The notes beneath the pieces were generated by a model. That model worked only from the letters and a program-made list of their open reading frames with translations. It searched no databases and was not told the origin of the DNA. The position numbers and the translations under genes were made by a program. Below are positions 37,291 through 48,830 of a stretch of 64,000 nucleotides of DNA, in pieces. How positions within the stretch are numbered: the first letter of the stretch is position 1; each line of letters starts with the position of its first letter. Location: contig OY829544.1 of assembly GCA_963691705.1 (NCBI GenBank), positions 37,469,917 to 37,533,916 on the forward strand, read 5' to 3'. Source of the stretch: Viola odorata (Eukaryota > Streptophyta > Magnoliopsida > Malpighiales > Violaceae).

Positions 37291-38061
37291 CTCATCGCAT
37301 GTCTTGTTAGCTTCTTTATTAGTGCGTGTCATATGATTGTTATAATTTTATCATATGATAATTATCTGTCATGTTAGAGAGTTGTCTTGTTAGGAATTTG
37401 TAGGATTTTTTACAGTTAGATAAGCTTAGATCATGTGATGTTCAGGTGTCATATACATGTATACCCATTGATTGTGCGCTAATTTTGATGAATTTCTCTA
37501 CTATTTGTGTGTTTTTAGATAGAGATACTACTGATTATGTGTCATTTTCTCATATTTATACAGAATTGAGGATTTAAAGGAGATAGAGAAGAAAATTGTT
37601 GAAAACACTAGTTTTGCTCAGCTTATTCCTACCCTAGAAGGAATTCTGGAGTTCAAGGCCTTAGTCTAGGCCTAGAAGAACGAAGACAGTGGAGAATCTA
37701 GAAAAGGGATAAAATGTAGAGTTTTGAGGATGAGCAAGGAAGGCACGTTCTGGACTCTTTTCAAACTTCTAGATAAGATCAGAAGAGGATGAGAGAGATC
37801 TCCTAAGAGATCTGGATCAGAACAACTTCCAATATCGAATTTTAGGAGATAATTAAGAGAAACATTATTTAATCTCTCTTTTGATTCTCAGAATTCTCAT
37901 ATTTTGAGCTAGAATTTATTTTCTTATCAGTTCTATTTCAAGCTTGCTCCCGTGGTCTTCTTTCATAGAAATTGGGATTTCTATGCAATTTCATATTTTT
38001 CTATTTATCGCTAATTATGTTTAATTCTAGAACTTAGGGATGGTAGACGTTGTGACTTGGG
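37291..38061. other. Non-coding DNA between viral copy and element C
   Basis: 37291-37470 still resembles the viral intergenic region of copy 2 (gcttgtaataagtag...catatgataat...gttagagag). From about 37480 to 38060 there is no similarity to other parts of the window, and no gene is seen. Confidence 0.5.
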
Positions 38062-40070
38062 TGGAAGGACGACACAAGACTCGAGTAAAAGTTGGAGATA
38101 ATTGGTGATGTGGGTAGAATATTTTCTTTTCTTGTATAATTTTTTTTTTGTATGGGACCAACTAGGCTCTCCTTTAGCTAGATGCTATTTTAGCTGACAA
38201 ATTTTGGCTAGACTAGATGTTTTGGTGAGGTGTTTTTGAGGAGATAGGAGAGATAAGCGATTGTCCTGTCTTGTGCATTAAATGCATGGGATGGACGTTG
38301 ATGGCCAGCGATTTGAAGGAAATATTTGTTTAAAAGGGAACACAAATGGCTTGGCTTTTTGAATGTGTTTTTGGATCAAAGGTACTTTCCCTCACACAAA
38401 CCACTCTATTCTCGGATGAAAAAGGATGAACACAAAGAACACACCTTCGACTTTTGATCTTTTGAGCTAGCAAATGTTATCACAAAAATTACCAACTTAT
38501 ACTACACGAAACTAGAATGAAAGGGCGACTCTTTAGACTCAAGAAACACTAGAAATGATGGAGAATACACGAATGGCACTGTTCACAAGATGAACACTCA
38601 AGAACTCAGTAGATTGAAAATTTTGCACCTTTCGGTTAAGATGGTTAAAAAGCACAAAACTTTCACCAACACAACAACAACTCAAGAGAAAATGTTTGAA
38701 GACACTTAGATGGAGATTTTTGACAGAGAGTTCAACACTTTTTGTGTAGGAAAATAGTGACAACACAGAAAAATCCAAGGCACCAATAGCTCCGCTAATA
38801 CTTGATACGATTCGGCCTCCGTGTGAGTTAGCCAAATGTATGTTATGGAGATTTAGGGGATCTAGCCAGGGAGTTTACTAGACAAAAAACCACACAAAGA
38901 TAAACAAAAATGAAAGAAAAGACGGTATGGATGCGTAGCGGAATGGAAGCAACGATGAACAAAGAAAGGAAGAGCGTTACCGAGATAAATAAGAAGGGAA
39001 AGGTGGAAGGACTTGAGCGCGGTGAAAAATATTGAGAAACACGTTGAATACACGGGTAGTGATTGGAAATGGAAAGAACATACACATATATTTCACAAGG
39101 AATTTGTTTACCAGAACAACTAGCAAACGATTACACACAAATACAAAGGCTGATGGTTTACGTTTTACTTGCAGAGTATCAAAGCACTATCAAGGCTTAG
39201 AAGTCCACAAGAAGAGTTTAGTGTGATAAAGAAGGAGTTATCTCTACTCAACAAAATCACTCAAATATCTAAACTACTGAAAATAATAGCTAAGTTCGGT
39301 ATTTATACTAAGGGTAGCAAAAATGGCATTGTGACGAATGTGCCCTTGGTGAGGGACTCATTCTCCATGGAAATTCAAGGCCTTAGGGTGGGCTGTTTAG
39401 GCCCATAACTATTGCTCAAAAACGGAAGGAAATGACCCGAGCTTGTTTTGTTTGATTGGGGTCCCGATAGTTGCAATCTCGAAGGAGTCCTCTTTTTAAT
39501 AGAGTTGGTGCGAGGAACATCATGGTATGGCCGAGGGGGATATGAGGCCAAGGCTGATTGCGATGCGCGTGACGGGGCTTCATGACTTGCGCGGGTGGCT
39601 CCCGATAGTTTCCCATATGATGGCCGCGGTAGACATGAGGCTAGCGGAAAGCCTTCATGGGTCGCTCGACGAAGGAATGAGTCATGCATGGTTGGCCTAG
39701 GATTTTCCAAACAGCGCGCGATGGCTGGCCTATGGCTCCAGTAGTTCTCGATAGATGGCCTATGGCTCCCGGTAGACTTGCGCTATATGATGGGTGGCCT
39801 AGGCTTCTCCCGATAGCTTGTGCGAGGGACGTAGGGTTGGTGCTGGCTTCGCCTATACCCCCTGATATACTCCCGATAGTTTGTCTGTTTCCCGATAGAT
39901 TCCCAAAAGCACGCCTATCCCCCGATAGGTTCCTGTTAGCTTGCGCGAAAGACTTAAGGTTGGCGCGGGCTTCAGTCATGTCTTCTAATAGATGTTCTTT
40001 GGCTCCCGATAGAACTCTCCCCATAGGTATGAATGTCTCCTGATAGGTCATGCTTCAGATGATTAGTCCT
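38062..40070 (-). mobile_element. 5' end of gypsy element C (leader plus partial LTR)
   Basis: 38062-38802 matches element B's leader from gacgacacaagactcgagta up to the primer-site-like tagcggagct next to the LTR. The LTR begins at 38803 (tgatacgattcggcctcc, compare tgatacgatccgacctcc in B) and runs to about 40070, where the viral copy 2 begins. The expected opposite terminus (gatcgtatca) is missing. No gag or pol follows. In the LTR the motif (c)cccgatag recurs about ten times between 39465 and 40050. Confidence 0.7.
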
Positions 40071-40077
40071 TATGGCG

Positions 40078-40950
40078 GTTATGAGTTTTGTTATACATGA
40101 GATTTCCAAGAAAAAGACATGAGACCCTATCATAAGCAAATCAATGAACTCAATCGCAAGATCCCAAAAGAAATATGGCCAAGAATGGAAGAGGATGCTC
40201 TATAGGAGTTTATACCACCTGAATATGCAAGAATGTATCAAGACGACTTCAAGAAGTACTATCATACAAAACGTCTCAAATTGCAATCCATCTCAGCACC
40301 AACTCAATAAAGGGATAAAAATCAAATAACATGCACATCATCACCTACACAACAAGCTACTCAAGGATTACATGATATAGATGAGAGCCCGACACATTCT
40401 TTTTTCAACCTTAGTGATAATCCAAAAAATTCTTATCTACAATATCTTATCCTAGGAGAAGATAACTTTGTTATTCCAGGAGAAGACACATTTGCCTCAA
40501 TCTTTTCCCCCCAAGTAGACTCCAGCAATAACTACTTCCGACAGTAGGAACTTCACAACTAAGTTCTTCCATCTGAAATATTTCCAACTAAAGTATCACA
40601 CGTACAACAATGTTGTTGTAGTATTTTGTAATATTAGGCAGTTTGTTAGCTTGTAATAAGTAGTAGTAGCTTATCACATGTCTTTCTAAATTCCTTGATA
40701 GTGTATGTTCACATAATTCTCATATGACTATCATATGATAATCATCTGTATTGTTAGAGAGTTATTTTGTTAGAAATTTATAAGCTTGTCTGCAGTTAAA
40801 TAAGCTTTAAATAAGCTTAGACCATGTGATCTTCAGGTGTCCTATACCTGTGTACTCATGGATAGACTTCCCTCTTTTCCTATAAATAGAAGGAGTAATC
40901 CATTGTACAAATTATAAAAATAAAAAATAAAAAATCAGCTTGCAAATTTC
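40078..40950 (+). pseudogene. Endogenous caulimovirid: 3' ORF and promoter region, copy 2
   Basis: 40078-40510 repeats 36858-37262 (starting near tatgagtt(t)(t/g)gttat.catgagatttcc) with scattered differences and its own stops. It continues into the intergenic region related to 37268-37470, ending with a TATA box. Only the 3' end of the virus is present here. The two copies therefore overlap in content and are in the same orientation. Confidence 0.72.
40881..40888 (+). promoter_or_regulatory. TATA box of pararetroviral promoter
   Basis: tataaata lies at the end of the viral intergenic region, followed about 30 bp later by aatccattgtac. This is the position expected for the full-length transcript promoter of a caulimovirid. 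The equivalent in copy 1 is not conserved. Confidence 0.5.
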
Positions 40951-41111
40951 ATAAAACATATCTAGCTAAATATCCTCTATCCATCCAAACTTCTTTTAAA
41001 TTAGTTTTTCATTTCTAACTATACAACCTTCATCATTTCACAAACGAATGTTTCATAGGTGACGATATGGTCTGCTAAAAATGCATAAGTAGCATCATGG
41101 TTTCTCTCAAT

Positions 41112-41181
41112 AAACCATATCTTGCCTCTTACTACTCAAATTGTTCAAACCATATCTTACCTCTCACTACTCAAATTGTTC
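41112..41181. repeat. 35-bp tandem duplication
   Basis: aaaccatatcttgcctctta plus 15 bases at 41112-41146 recurs at 41147-41181 with two mismatches. Confidence 0.85.
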
Positions 41182-41204
41182 AAAATACTAAGAAAATTTA
41201 CTAA

Positions 41205-43130
41205 AAGGCGCCGACTTGCCCTGGTGCTAGAAGGCCATAAAGTGCTCCAGATGCATACTTGCGGTTTCTTTGGTAGCTGAAAAACTTGTAATAAGAAATC
41301 TAAATTAAGAAAAAACGTCACAGTAAAACAAAGATTGATACGCCAATGAATGGAAAGAAAGCATGGCTACTGTCCAGAAATTACTTTTGATTCCAATAAC
41401 CAGTTGAACTTAAATTTCTAAATACCTAAAAATGAAACCTTATAGGGAAGATTCATATAAATGTCACTAAAACTTTGAAAACTGAGGGGATTAATCAAGA
41501 ATCTAAGATGGTGAACTTTTTGTGATTAGAGTAGCTCGAATCAGAACTTGCAGATTGAGTTTTTAAGAATATGCGGATGGTCTTGGGAGGGACATCGCCG
41601 AAACTTCTTCGAAAAACACCCTATATAGAAGAAAAAAACTTCGTCTCTAAGCATAGGTCGTATAGAAATTAAGCCAATGAATATAAAACCTTTCCACCCT
41701 ATAAATAATATCTAGCAGTGTTTACATTTTCTTTTTAATCTTGTTACCGCAAACAACTCAAGCATTTAAGCATATAAAAGGGAGAATACTTCACAAGATA
41801 ACTTCAGATTTTACAATGAGGAGCAATTAACAATAATTTCAATTGCATAGGTTTATACACACACTTATTTTCTGGAACCTCAACTACTTTGCAACTCGAC
41901 ACCTTGTCCATAAATGTTTGCATGACTTTAGCCATAGCACCAAGAATAAAATCATCAACCTTAGTTCTTTAAAGAAGGACATGCATGCTGACTTAATCAT
42001 AAACATCCTTGTTGCACGAAAAAAATGTCATATTAAAGACTTATTGTTAGTACATTTTCATAGCAAATTGATCAAAAGCGATCTTAATTCCTGAGGTGAA
42101 CATTTACTTACAGAGCAGAAGCCTAAATAAACTGATCATTTCAATTATACTAGAGGTTAATGTCAGTATACTTGCAGGTAATTTGCTACCAGATACTAAA
42201 TAAATGGATGTGAAACCAAAAAAAGAAGAGAGGAGAATCAGAGTCACCAAGGGAATAAAACACAGTAAAATTTAGGAAATATGAATAACACAATAGCAAG
42301 TGCAATTTAGACAGACTCAAAAGGGGCTCATCTCGGTAGCCAAGGGCTTGGCTCGCAAAATAACTTGTTTTGTTGCTTGCATTATGGATTCTCTTTCCTC
42401 CATGGTTGTTATCCGTTTCTGACGAAGAATCAATATAATGAGACCGACCAAGTTCTTTCCTTTCGACAGATCTTTAAAGATAGAAACACAAACAAAAGTT
42501 CAAAATGAAAAAAGAGATGATAGAAAGTTTGTAAAACAAAACTGCATGTATATCCTTCTATTCTAATAATTAAAACCAAGAAATTATAATGGGCAAATTC
42601 AAGAACAACAAAATAGAAAACTCACCGGAGGATGTCAAGGTGGGTGTGGATGACCCTTTGAGAGATTCCAAATGACTTTGGCTGATAAAATCAACACACG
42701 CTTTAATATCATAAAAAATAATCAAAAATCTTGAGTTCACCATATCTAATGTATTCGATCAATAAAATAAAATAAAAGCTGAATAAATCAAAATCAGATG
42801 CATAAGAGAGGAAAACAAATTTTATAAGTAGAGGGATTCACCAACGTCGTCGTCATGAACGGAGTAGGAAGAGAAACTGTGGCCAGGAGCGGTGACTGGT
42901 GCAGGAGCTTTTGGACTGCTAGGATGGCGTTCCGAAGAAGACCAAATTGCATTATTGACTTCACCATTTTCTGTTGATAGGGATGAGCAAATTTGAATGC
43001 CAAATGGGTTGTTGTTGCTGCAGGTACCGTAGAAAGGGGAAGAAAGATCCTGAATTCTGAAAAAATAAATAGAAAAATGAAAATACATTTTATTCTTTGA
43101 ATTTTTGAAGATGGTGAAATTTGGTCCGGG
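41205..43130 (-). other. Unidentified multi-exon gene or remnant
   Basis: Several minus-strand segments are open and bordered by splice-like sites: about 43100-42835 (…NNNPFGIQICSSL…), 42690-42630 (FGISQRVIHTHLDIL then GTGAG), 42460-42310 (RITTMEERESIMQATKQVI), 41958-41860 (VDDFILGAMAKVMQTFMDK then GTGTG) and 41285-41210 (YASGALYGLLAPGQVGAF, stop). They read like exons of one gene in order, but I could not recognise the family or prove the joins. The right neighbour is a MULE-like terminus, so it may be captured sequence. Start codon unknown. Confidence 0.35.
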
Positions 43131-43179
43131 TTGCTTATGTGGCATAACACGCCAGCAGTTTATGATGTGACGTCCGACG

Positions 43180-43340
43180 TGTCACATAGGACAGTTAACG
43201 ATAAAAGACTAACGAAATTAGGGAAGGTAACAAATGTGATATTTTTCTGAAGTATAAGTACTTTTTAAAACAAAAATAGAAGAAAAATGTCAAATCAGTC
43301 ATTTAATTCTACTAAAACTGCCAAAAAATTTAATAACCCC
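43180..43340 (-). repeat. Terminus related to the Mutator-like element
   Basis: Read on the minus strand, this shows the same order of blocks as the MULE terminal repeat at 6848: ggggttatt, attaaatga, a run ending ttttaaaa, tcacatttg, tacct, (a)tcgttaa.tgtccta and a palindromic gacg...cgtc. Similarity is clear but well below the identity between the two ends of 6848-10270. The matching left end was not found. Confidence 0.55.
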
Positions 43341-43639
43341 TTTATTATTATGCCTCTTGAGTTTTGAGTAAGAAATTGATTTCCTTTAAAAACAAATTCT
43401 TATTTCTCGAAACTTTTTTTGAGCATTATTCTGCTTTTGATCGATAGATCGGTCATTACTCAAACACAACCAAGTTTGTGCCTTTCCATTTATTACCAAG
43501 CTCAGTATTTCTTCTACTCTGAGCCCTTTCCCTGCGATGGCAGCAGCGGCGGCCGGAAGTCATTTGCTCGCCGCCGGATTCTCACTCCGTCGTTACAGCG
43601 GGAAGAAACTTGATCATGCTCCAACTCCGACGTCCTCGA

Positions 43640-44211
43640 TGATAAGATTTTGTTTTCTGCTGAAGGATGTATGGCGGAACGGCTCCTCTCAGATCAGTGC
43701 TCACGACGGTCCACGGTACCTGCAATGCGCCGGAGGGGGTCTCCGGCGGAAACACTCCGATGCTTAAGTCAGTATGTGTACTGAATTTGGCAGAGCTTGG
43801 GCCAGTTAGAGTATGCTTACCTGCCTCCTTTGAGAGGGAGGTGTATATATAGAAGAATTGAGCATTTCCGCGTTTGGGAATAGCTAGAGAGCTATCCCTA
43901 ACGTTAGGGATCGTGGTTCGCCCCTCGGATGAAATGTTACCATCGCGGTAGCCATGGGATAAATGTTACCACGATAGGGTAGCGACTGAGTTGTCCCCCT
44001 GACGCGTGGTATTCCTCAGAATGAGACAGCTCCTCGAGCCATCTAGAAGGTTTGTTTGGGGAGACTCCTGAGCACTGTTTTGCCCTCGTGGCGTCAACCT
44101 CTGGGGTAGGCGATGGCCCTCTATCCACTGCGGCGGTGGGAACAGTGATTTCTTCTTTCAGTTCAGGGCAATAGACGGAAATACCCCTTTTCCTTAGGTG
44201 GATTGTTATCA
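43640..44211 (-). repeat. 3' LTR of Tat element
   Basis: 572 bp, nearly identical to 58298-58868. It contains a TATA-like stretch (gtgtatatatagaag, about 43840-43855) oriented with the plus strand. This may matter because PES exon 1 and the antisense cassette lie on that strand. The bases next to it inside the element (44212-44231) recur as a 19-bp perfect repeat at 44937-44955 (aagcccaactgaaaatgag). Confidence 0.95.
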
Positions 44212-44324
44212 TAAGCCCAACTGAAAATGAGCCCGAGTGTTCACCAAGGGCTAACGCCCCTTCTCCGTGAGGTATCAGAGCATTTCCTCGTCAGAAAAGT
44301 GGTTTAGATGATTTTTGTCAGGGC

Positions 44325-44332
44325 TTATAAAT
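44325..44332 (+). promoter_or_regulatory. TATA box upstream of antisense ORF 1
   Basis: tataaatt lies about 63 bp upstream of the ATG at 44395 and is oriented with the antisense gene, not with the retrotransposon's own transcript. Confidence 0.45.
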
Positions 44333-44394
44333 TGAAGTTTCTTCTGCGCAAGTTTCCTCGCACTTGCACGTCCCTTTCTTTTCCATATTTCACC

Positions 44395-44778
44395 ATGGAT
44401 GAACTGACCTGAAATTTCCTGATCTCCAAAACTTTGACCTTGAAGAACCTTACTGAAGGTGACATCGGCTTCCTGGAGAGGATGATCACCAAGACCTCGG
44501 AGGATGTCCTGGAGTTGCAGGGGATACTTACCCCTATTTTGTCCAAACAGCTGGGAATATCTTTGGAGGACTTCCGTCCTTTGGAGAGCTTGGCGAAGCT
44601 GGCCACTACTACTGCCCACCTTGACATGGTTGCCTCGATGCTGCAGCAGCGGAAGGATTTGCTGGTCTGCTGCTTGAAGGGGATGAGGGCCTGCTCCGCT
44701 GAGCTGACCTCCGTTGCTGACGCGCTGAGGGATATCCCGGTCGTACCAGGGGAGCATGATGCAGGATCCAATGCCTAA
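44395..44778 (+). pseudogene. Tat antisense ORF 1, small helical protein
   Basis: The ATG at 44395 (context accATGg) reads MDELT and then TGA at 44410. The same frame continues open to 44778 from an internal methionine at 44434, giving 114 residues. The protein is predicted mostly helical by eye (LTEGDIGFLERMITKTSEDV, LASMLQQRKDLL-like heptads) and I recognise no domain. The TGA probably replaces an arginine CGA, in line with other C-to-T damage in this element. A TATA box precedes it and aataaa follows (about 44859). It lies closest to the 3' LTR and on the strand opposite gag-pol. Confidence 0.6.
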
Positions 44779-45202
44779 CCACTACCTTTGTTTCCTCTTG
44801 TTGCCTTTTTCTTATGCTTTTATGTATATATCTGAACGCTGAGGCCGCTCAGGCCATAAATAAATGGTTGCTTCTGTTTTGTTTTTTCCAGTCTTTTTGT
44901 TTATTTCTTGCTGCATTGGCTAAATGTGTTGGTGGCAAGCCCAACTGAAAATGAGTCTTCCTTTGGATGTATTATTTCAGTGGTTGCGTCCTATGAATGA
45001 GCAATGAATGTTTTAACTCAACTGTTTCCAAAGCCGCCGTTCCAGGGGTGAGTGATTGGGTAGTTATTTGGTGCCTTTTGGTTGGCGCGTTTAACGAGCA
45101 GGTATATTGGTGCCGGATCAGCTTCTGCCATTGCGGTTATTTTTCCCAGACATCTTAATTGATTTTTTCAGGATCTGTGCGAGGATCGGAGCGCTTCCTG
45201 GG

Positions 45203-45210
45203 TTATTTAA
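45203..45210 (+). promoter_or_regulatory. TATA-like box upstream of antisense ORF 2
   Basis: ttatttaa in ggttatttaaggg lies about 70 bp before the ATG at 45278, in the orientation of the antisense gene. Confidence 0.4.
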
Positions 45211-45277
45211 GGGAAATGCTTTCCCTTCCCCTGTTCATCTTCATCTTTTCCTTTTCTTTGCTTTCTTGTAGGTCGGC

Positions 45278-45733
45278 ATGACAGATTTTTGCGGGCGTGA
45301 TTCCTTGCTAACACCTCCGACTTCGCCGGATTCGGATAATCCTCCTTTGACTCCTCCGTGGAGACCTACAAAATGTCCTGCTAGACGCCAGGGTCGCAAG
45401 AAACCAGTGAAAGTGAAGAAGCAGACCTTTGAGTCATTCTTTACCGGCTTTCTGCCCCACTACGTGACGCTACCAAAAGGTGATGAAGCGTCACCGTCTG
45501 CCCCTCCTTCTCCTTCTTTCGAGAATAAGGCTCTTTCTCATGGTATTGATTTGAAGCCAGCGGCTTCTACCGCTGGGGAGAGTTCCCGTGCCCGTTATGA
45601 CAAGGCGGTAGCTCATGCGACGAAGCTTGTGCCCAAACCTGTCGAACATTTCTTTTCCTACAACAGTGGATTGTCGTCGTCCCCGGAGGACTATGAGTAC
45701 TGTTATGACATGGATTGGGCTGACGAGGATTAA
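45278..45733 (+). CDS. Tat antisense ORF 2, 151-aa proline/acidic protein
   Basis: A single open frame from ATG 45278 to TAA 45733. The N-terminus is Pro/Thr/Ser-rich (TPPTSPDSDNPPLTPPWRPT). A basic patch with nuclear-localisation character follows (ARRQGRKKPVKVKKQ), then FESFFTGFLPHYVTLP, and the C-terminus is acidic and tyrosine-rich (SPEDYEYCYDMDWADED). I recognise no family. TATA box upstream; a possible polyadenylation signal (aataag) follows near 45769. It is one of four antisense genes in this element and is the only one with no visible lesion. Function unknown; the composition would suit a DNA- or RNA-associated adaptor, but this is inference. Confidence 0.6.
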   Translation: MTDFCGRDSLLTPPTSPDSDNPPLTPPWRPTKCPARRQGRKKPVKVKKQTFESFFTGFLPHYVTLPKGDEASPSAPPSPSFENKALSHGIDLKPAASTAGESSRARYDKAVAHATKLVPKPVEHFFSYNSGLSSSPEDYEYCYDMDWADED

Positions 45734-46226
45734 CGCCTTTGTGTTGTATATGCCTATTGGCATTTTATAAATAAGATGATATTTTCTGCCTTTTTCTTTT
45801 GTCGTTGTTTCCGTTAGCCTACTGGTCTTTGGTGATAGCCAGCGCAAGCGGTTGGCTTGGCCGAGGCAGTTGCTTCGCAGTTATCTTGACTGGGTCAACT
45901 TTGTCGCCCTTTTTCGGGAATCACGCTGAATAACTTCTTTTTTTCTAATTTCTTTAATGTGCTTCCACGTGGCCAACTTCTTTTTACACGCGTCTCCGCG
46001 CGATTGGTGACTTAATTAATGCGGTGGCGTTTTAATCCTTTAAGAGGGGTCATTTTTCTTTTTTTAGAACTTTTGCCCTTGCTTCGAATTTTTTCTCTTA
46101 TCTTCCTTCGTCTTCTTCCTCGAATATCTCACCGGCCGTCCGTCATCGTCTGCCGATTCCTCTGTAACTCTCCCCTTTTAAGGTACCAATTCAATCCTTC
46201 TCCGATTTCCTTTTTGCTGGTTTGTT

Positions 46227-48342
46227 ATGGCTAGAAATAGACCTCGCCAGGTTATCTGGAAACCCATGGATCCAGAGGTCGCGCAATCACCTAGTATTTT
46301 TACATGCGATGTGGTTCTGAAAGCTGAACTGGAGGAACACGGTATTACTTTTCCTCCTGGGTATGAGCCCTTTATCCCTGGAAGTGATATGCGGCTCCAT
46401 AATCCGGCGTGGGGTTACAGTAGGCTTTTTTACTTTGAGATGTTCCTTTACGGTTTCCGCTTTCCTGTTCATGAATCGATACTAACGCTGCTACGGGAGT
46501 ATAGCCTTAATCCTGCCCAGATAACTCCCTCCTCCTGGTGTGCGGTTTATGCTTTTCTTCGCGCTTGCGAGTTGAAGAACATTTCTACCCCATCTCTCAA
46601 CTTATTTCGCAAATTCTTTAGTATGAATTGCCATAATTGTTTAATCGAAATTACTCCTCGGTGGAATGACGCACTCGTGCAGTCGTTCTGGCAGCGTTTT
46701 CACGGCTTTAAGAAGGGTGTAGCTGATTGGAAAAGCAGTTTCTTTGTTCTGGAGCTACCGTCACGTTTGTGGCGTATTAATTTCAACCAGGAGCTGATAA
46801 GACCCATTTGGTCGAATCCCTCGATATTGACCAGGACTGAGTTGGAGCAAGCTAACGCTCTGTTAGATGAAGGTGCTCATTACCGCATCCGTAGCTTTGC
46901 CTTGTTCAAACCTCTGGAGAAGTGTGTTATGGGTGAGTCTACCTCTTTTCGTATTTTCTTTGCCTTTGTCTTTGCGCGTTTCTTTTGTTATAGGAGGCTA
47001 ACGGTTAATTCCCAGGTGACGCTGGCGCTCCTTTGAATGTTACGCCACTTCAAACTTTACCAGCTTCCCCCCTGCTGATGGCTCTAATCAGGGTAGCGTT
47101 CATCACCCGAGGAGAAGAACCAAGACGGTTGCCCAGGGAGGGCGAAGGCCCGTTAGCTCTGGCCGAGTTTCTCGGTTTGTGGAAAATTGGCTACCGGAGT
47201 GTCGCAAGACAACGGACTCCAGCCCAGCCGCAACGACGGTGATTGCTAGTGATGATGAGGATGTGGATGTCGAGTCGGACCTTTTCCATGCCTCTTCCTT
47301 GCGTCGGAAAAAACTTCGATTTACCACGGGTGAGCAGGCCACCGGGGCTTCTTCTGTGGATGCAACGACTGCTCCTATCTCTGCCGTTTCGGCTGGGATG
47401 AGTGTCTCCCAACCGGTGGGAGTTACTGAGGCGTCGGCTGCTACGTGTTCTGCCGAGGTGGAGGTTCCCTCGACAGCGTGTCCTCTTCCTACAGTTGACG
47501 CTCCCGATTCTCCAATTTCTCATTGCATTCCTGACGTAGTTGCTACGCCTTCTACTACGGATTCGACTGCTGGGCTACCGCCTAAAGTCCTTCCTCAACT
47601 GTTCTTTTCTCCTATCACGGAAGTTTTTTCTGGGAATTCCTCTCCCGCTCCGTCAATCAATCTTTCTTATGGCAGTCCTACCGAGACCCCCTCCTACCGT
47701 ATGGGCCTGAAGGGATTCTGCTTTGATGGTCTTCGTGTTGTCGGGGTTCCCCAACCTTTTTCCAGAGATGATTTTACTGCACCTTTGATAGGAGAGATGC
47801 TGGGCACCCAAAAGGAGAAGGAAGAGTTTCTTCAGCTTCCTCCACCGGCTCGTCTTTGCCATATGATGAATGATTCTCTGGATTTCTTCCGTCACCTGAA
47901 CTATCTGTTCGAGATTTATGATCGCGAGTCACGCAATTTTTCCAACGCGCTGTGCGTTAAGCAAGTGCAGCTTGAGAAAGTGGTGGAGCAAATGGGGTTG
48001 CTAACGCGTCTTTGCGATGAGTCGCAAAAGGAATTAAACAGAGAGAGGTCTGTCGGGAAAGCAAAGGTGGAGGTTCTGGAGGCAGAGTTAGCGTTGGAGA
48101 GGAAGAAAAATCTCCTTCTTCGCGAAGAGATGTCTGCTCGAGACGAGGAATCCGCTAGGACATCATTAAAGGAGGAATGGTGGAAGAAGAAAATCCTGGA
48201 AGTCTTTACTTCTGGATTTGCAACCCGTTTCAAGGGTAACTCTTCCGACCCTGCCCAGGTTGCTGACTATATTTCTGCCGTGATGGATGAGGTTAGCAAA
48301 GGTGGGATTGGTTCTTCTGTCTCAGAAGGGGAAAAGGGCTAA
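46227..48342 (+). pseudogene. Tat antisense ORF 3, globular domain plus coiled coil
   Basis: Exon 1 (46227-46932) starts MARNRPRQVIWKP and encodes a globular domain: FYFEMFLYGFRFPVHESIL, PSSWCAVYAFLRACELK, WKSSFFVLELPSRLW. A GT donor at 46933 and AG at 47015 give an 83-bp intron. In exon 2 the frame joined by this intron stops at 47242, while a second frame, open from 47023 to 48342, carries the rest: an acidic patch (ASDDEDVDVESDL), a Ser/Pro-rich linker, FCFDGLRVVGVPQPF and a coiled coil (KAKVEVLEAELALERKKNL). A frameshift between 47016 and 47179 or an unseen splice site must link them. Similar in order to the gene at 49002-51286. It resembles the gypsy-type transposon domain known from Tat antisense ORFs; the Pfam match was not tested. 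Confidence 0.7.
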
Positions 48343-48830
48343 CGCCAAAGATAGGGGCGCCACTTTGCTTTTCGAGAAGTGTCACAATGGGTTTCTGGAC
48401 CCTCCCTTGTTATTGTTATTGTTGTCTGCTTTTATTATTATTTTTTCCGAAAACCATTTGTCATTATTCCTCTTGTAATAATGCTGACGCTACATGACCT
48501 TTATCGCATTCGCGTGAATCATTGTGATGCTACCGCCATCTCTTCATTATCTTCTTTGTGTTACCGCGCCGTTTGGCTAAGCCAGCGCTGCTTTTTAGGC
48601 CATTTAAATGCTGCAGTCCTTCCATTTAATGCGATCTGAAAAGCAATGATGGAAAAGGACACGCGTCTTTCTATGAAGAGGCGTTTGAAGCAAGCGTCTC
48701 CTAGGGAGACGTGAATCGCCGAAGCGTTTCGTCATCATTTTTTAAACTTGTATCTCCTCGCGCGTGCCTTATTTCTCGACGCACTGCTTTGCCATGTGTC
48801 CCCCGCTGATTGGTCACGCCCTTTCAATGT

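Noticed and set aside
47033..47242. Separate 69-codon plus-strand gene
   Set aside because: It is exon 2 of antisense ORF 3 in the frame given by the visible splice sites; it stops because of an apparent frameshift.
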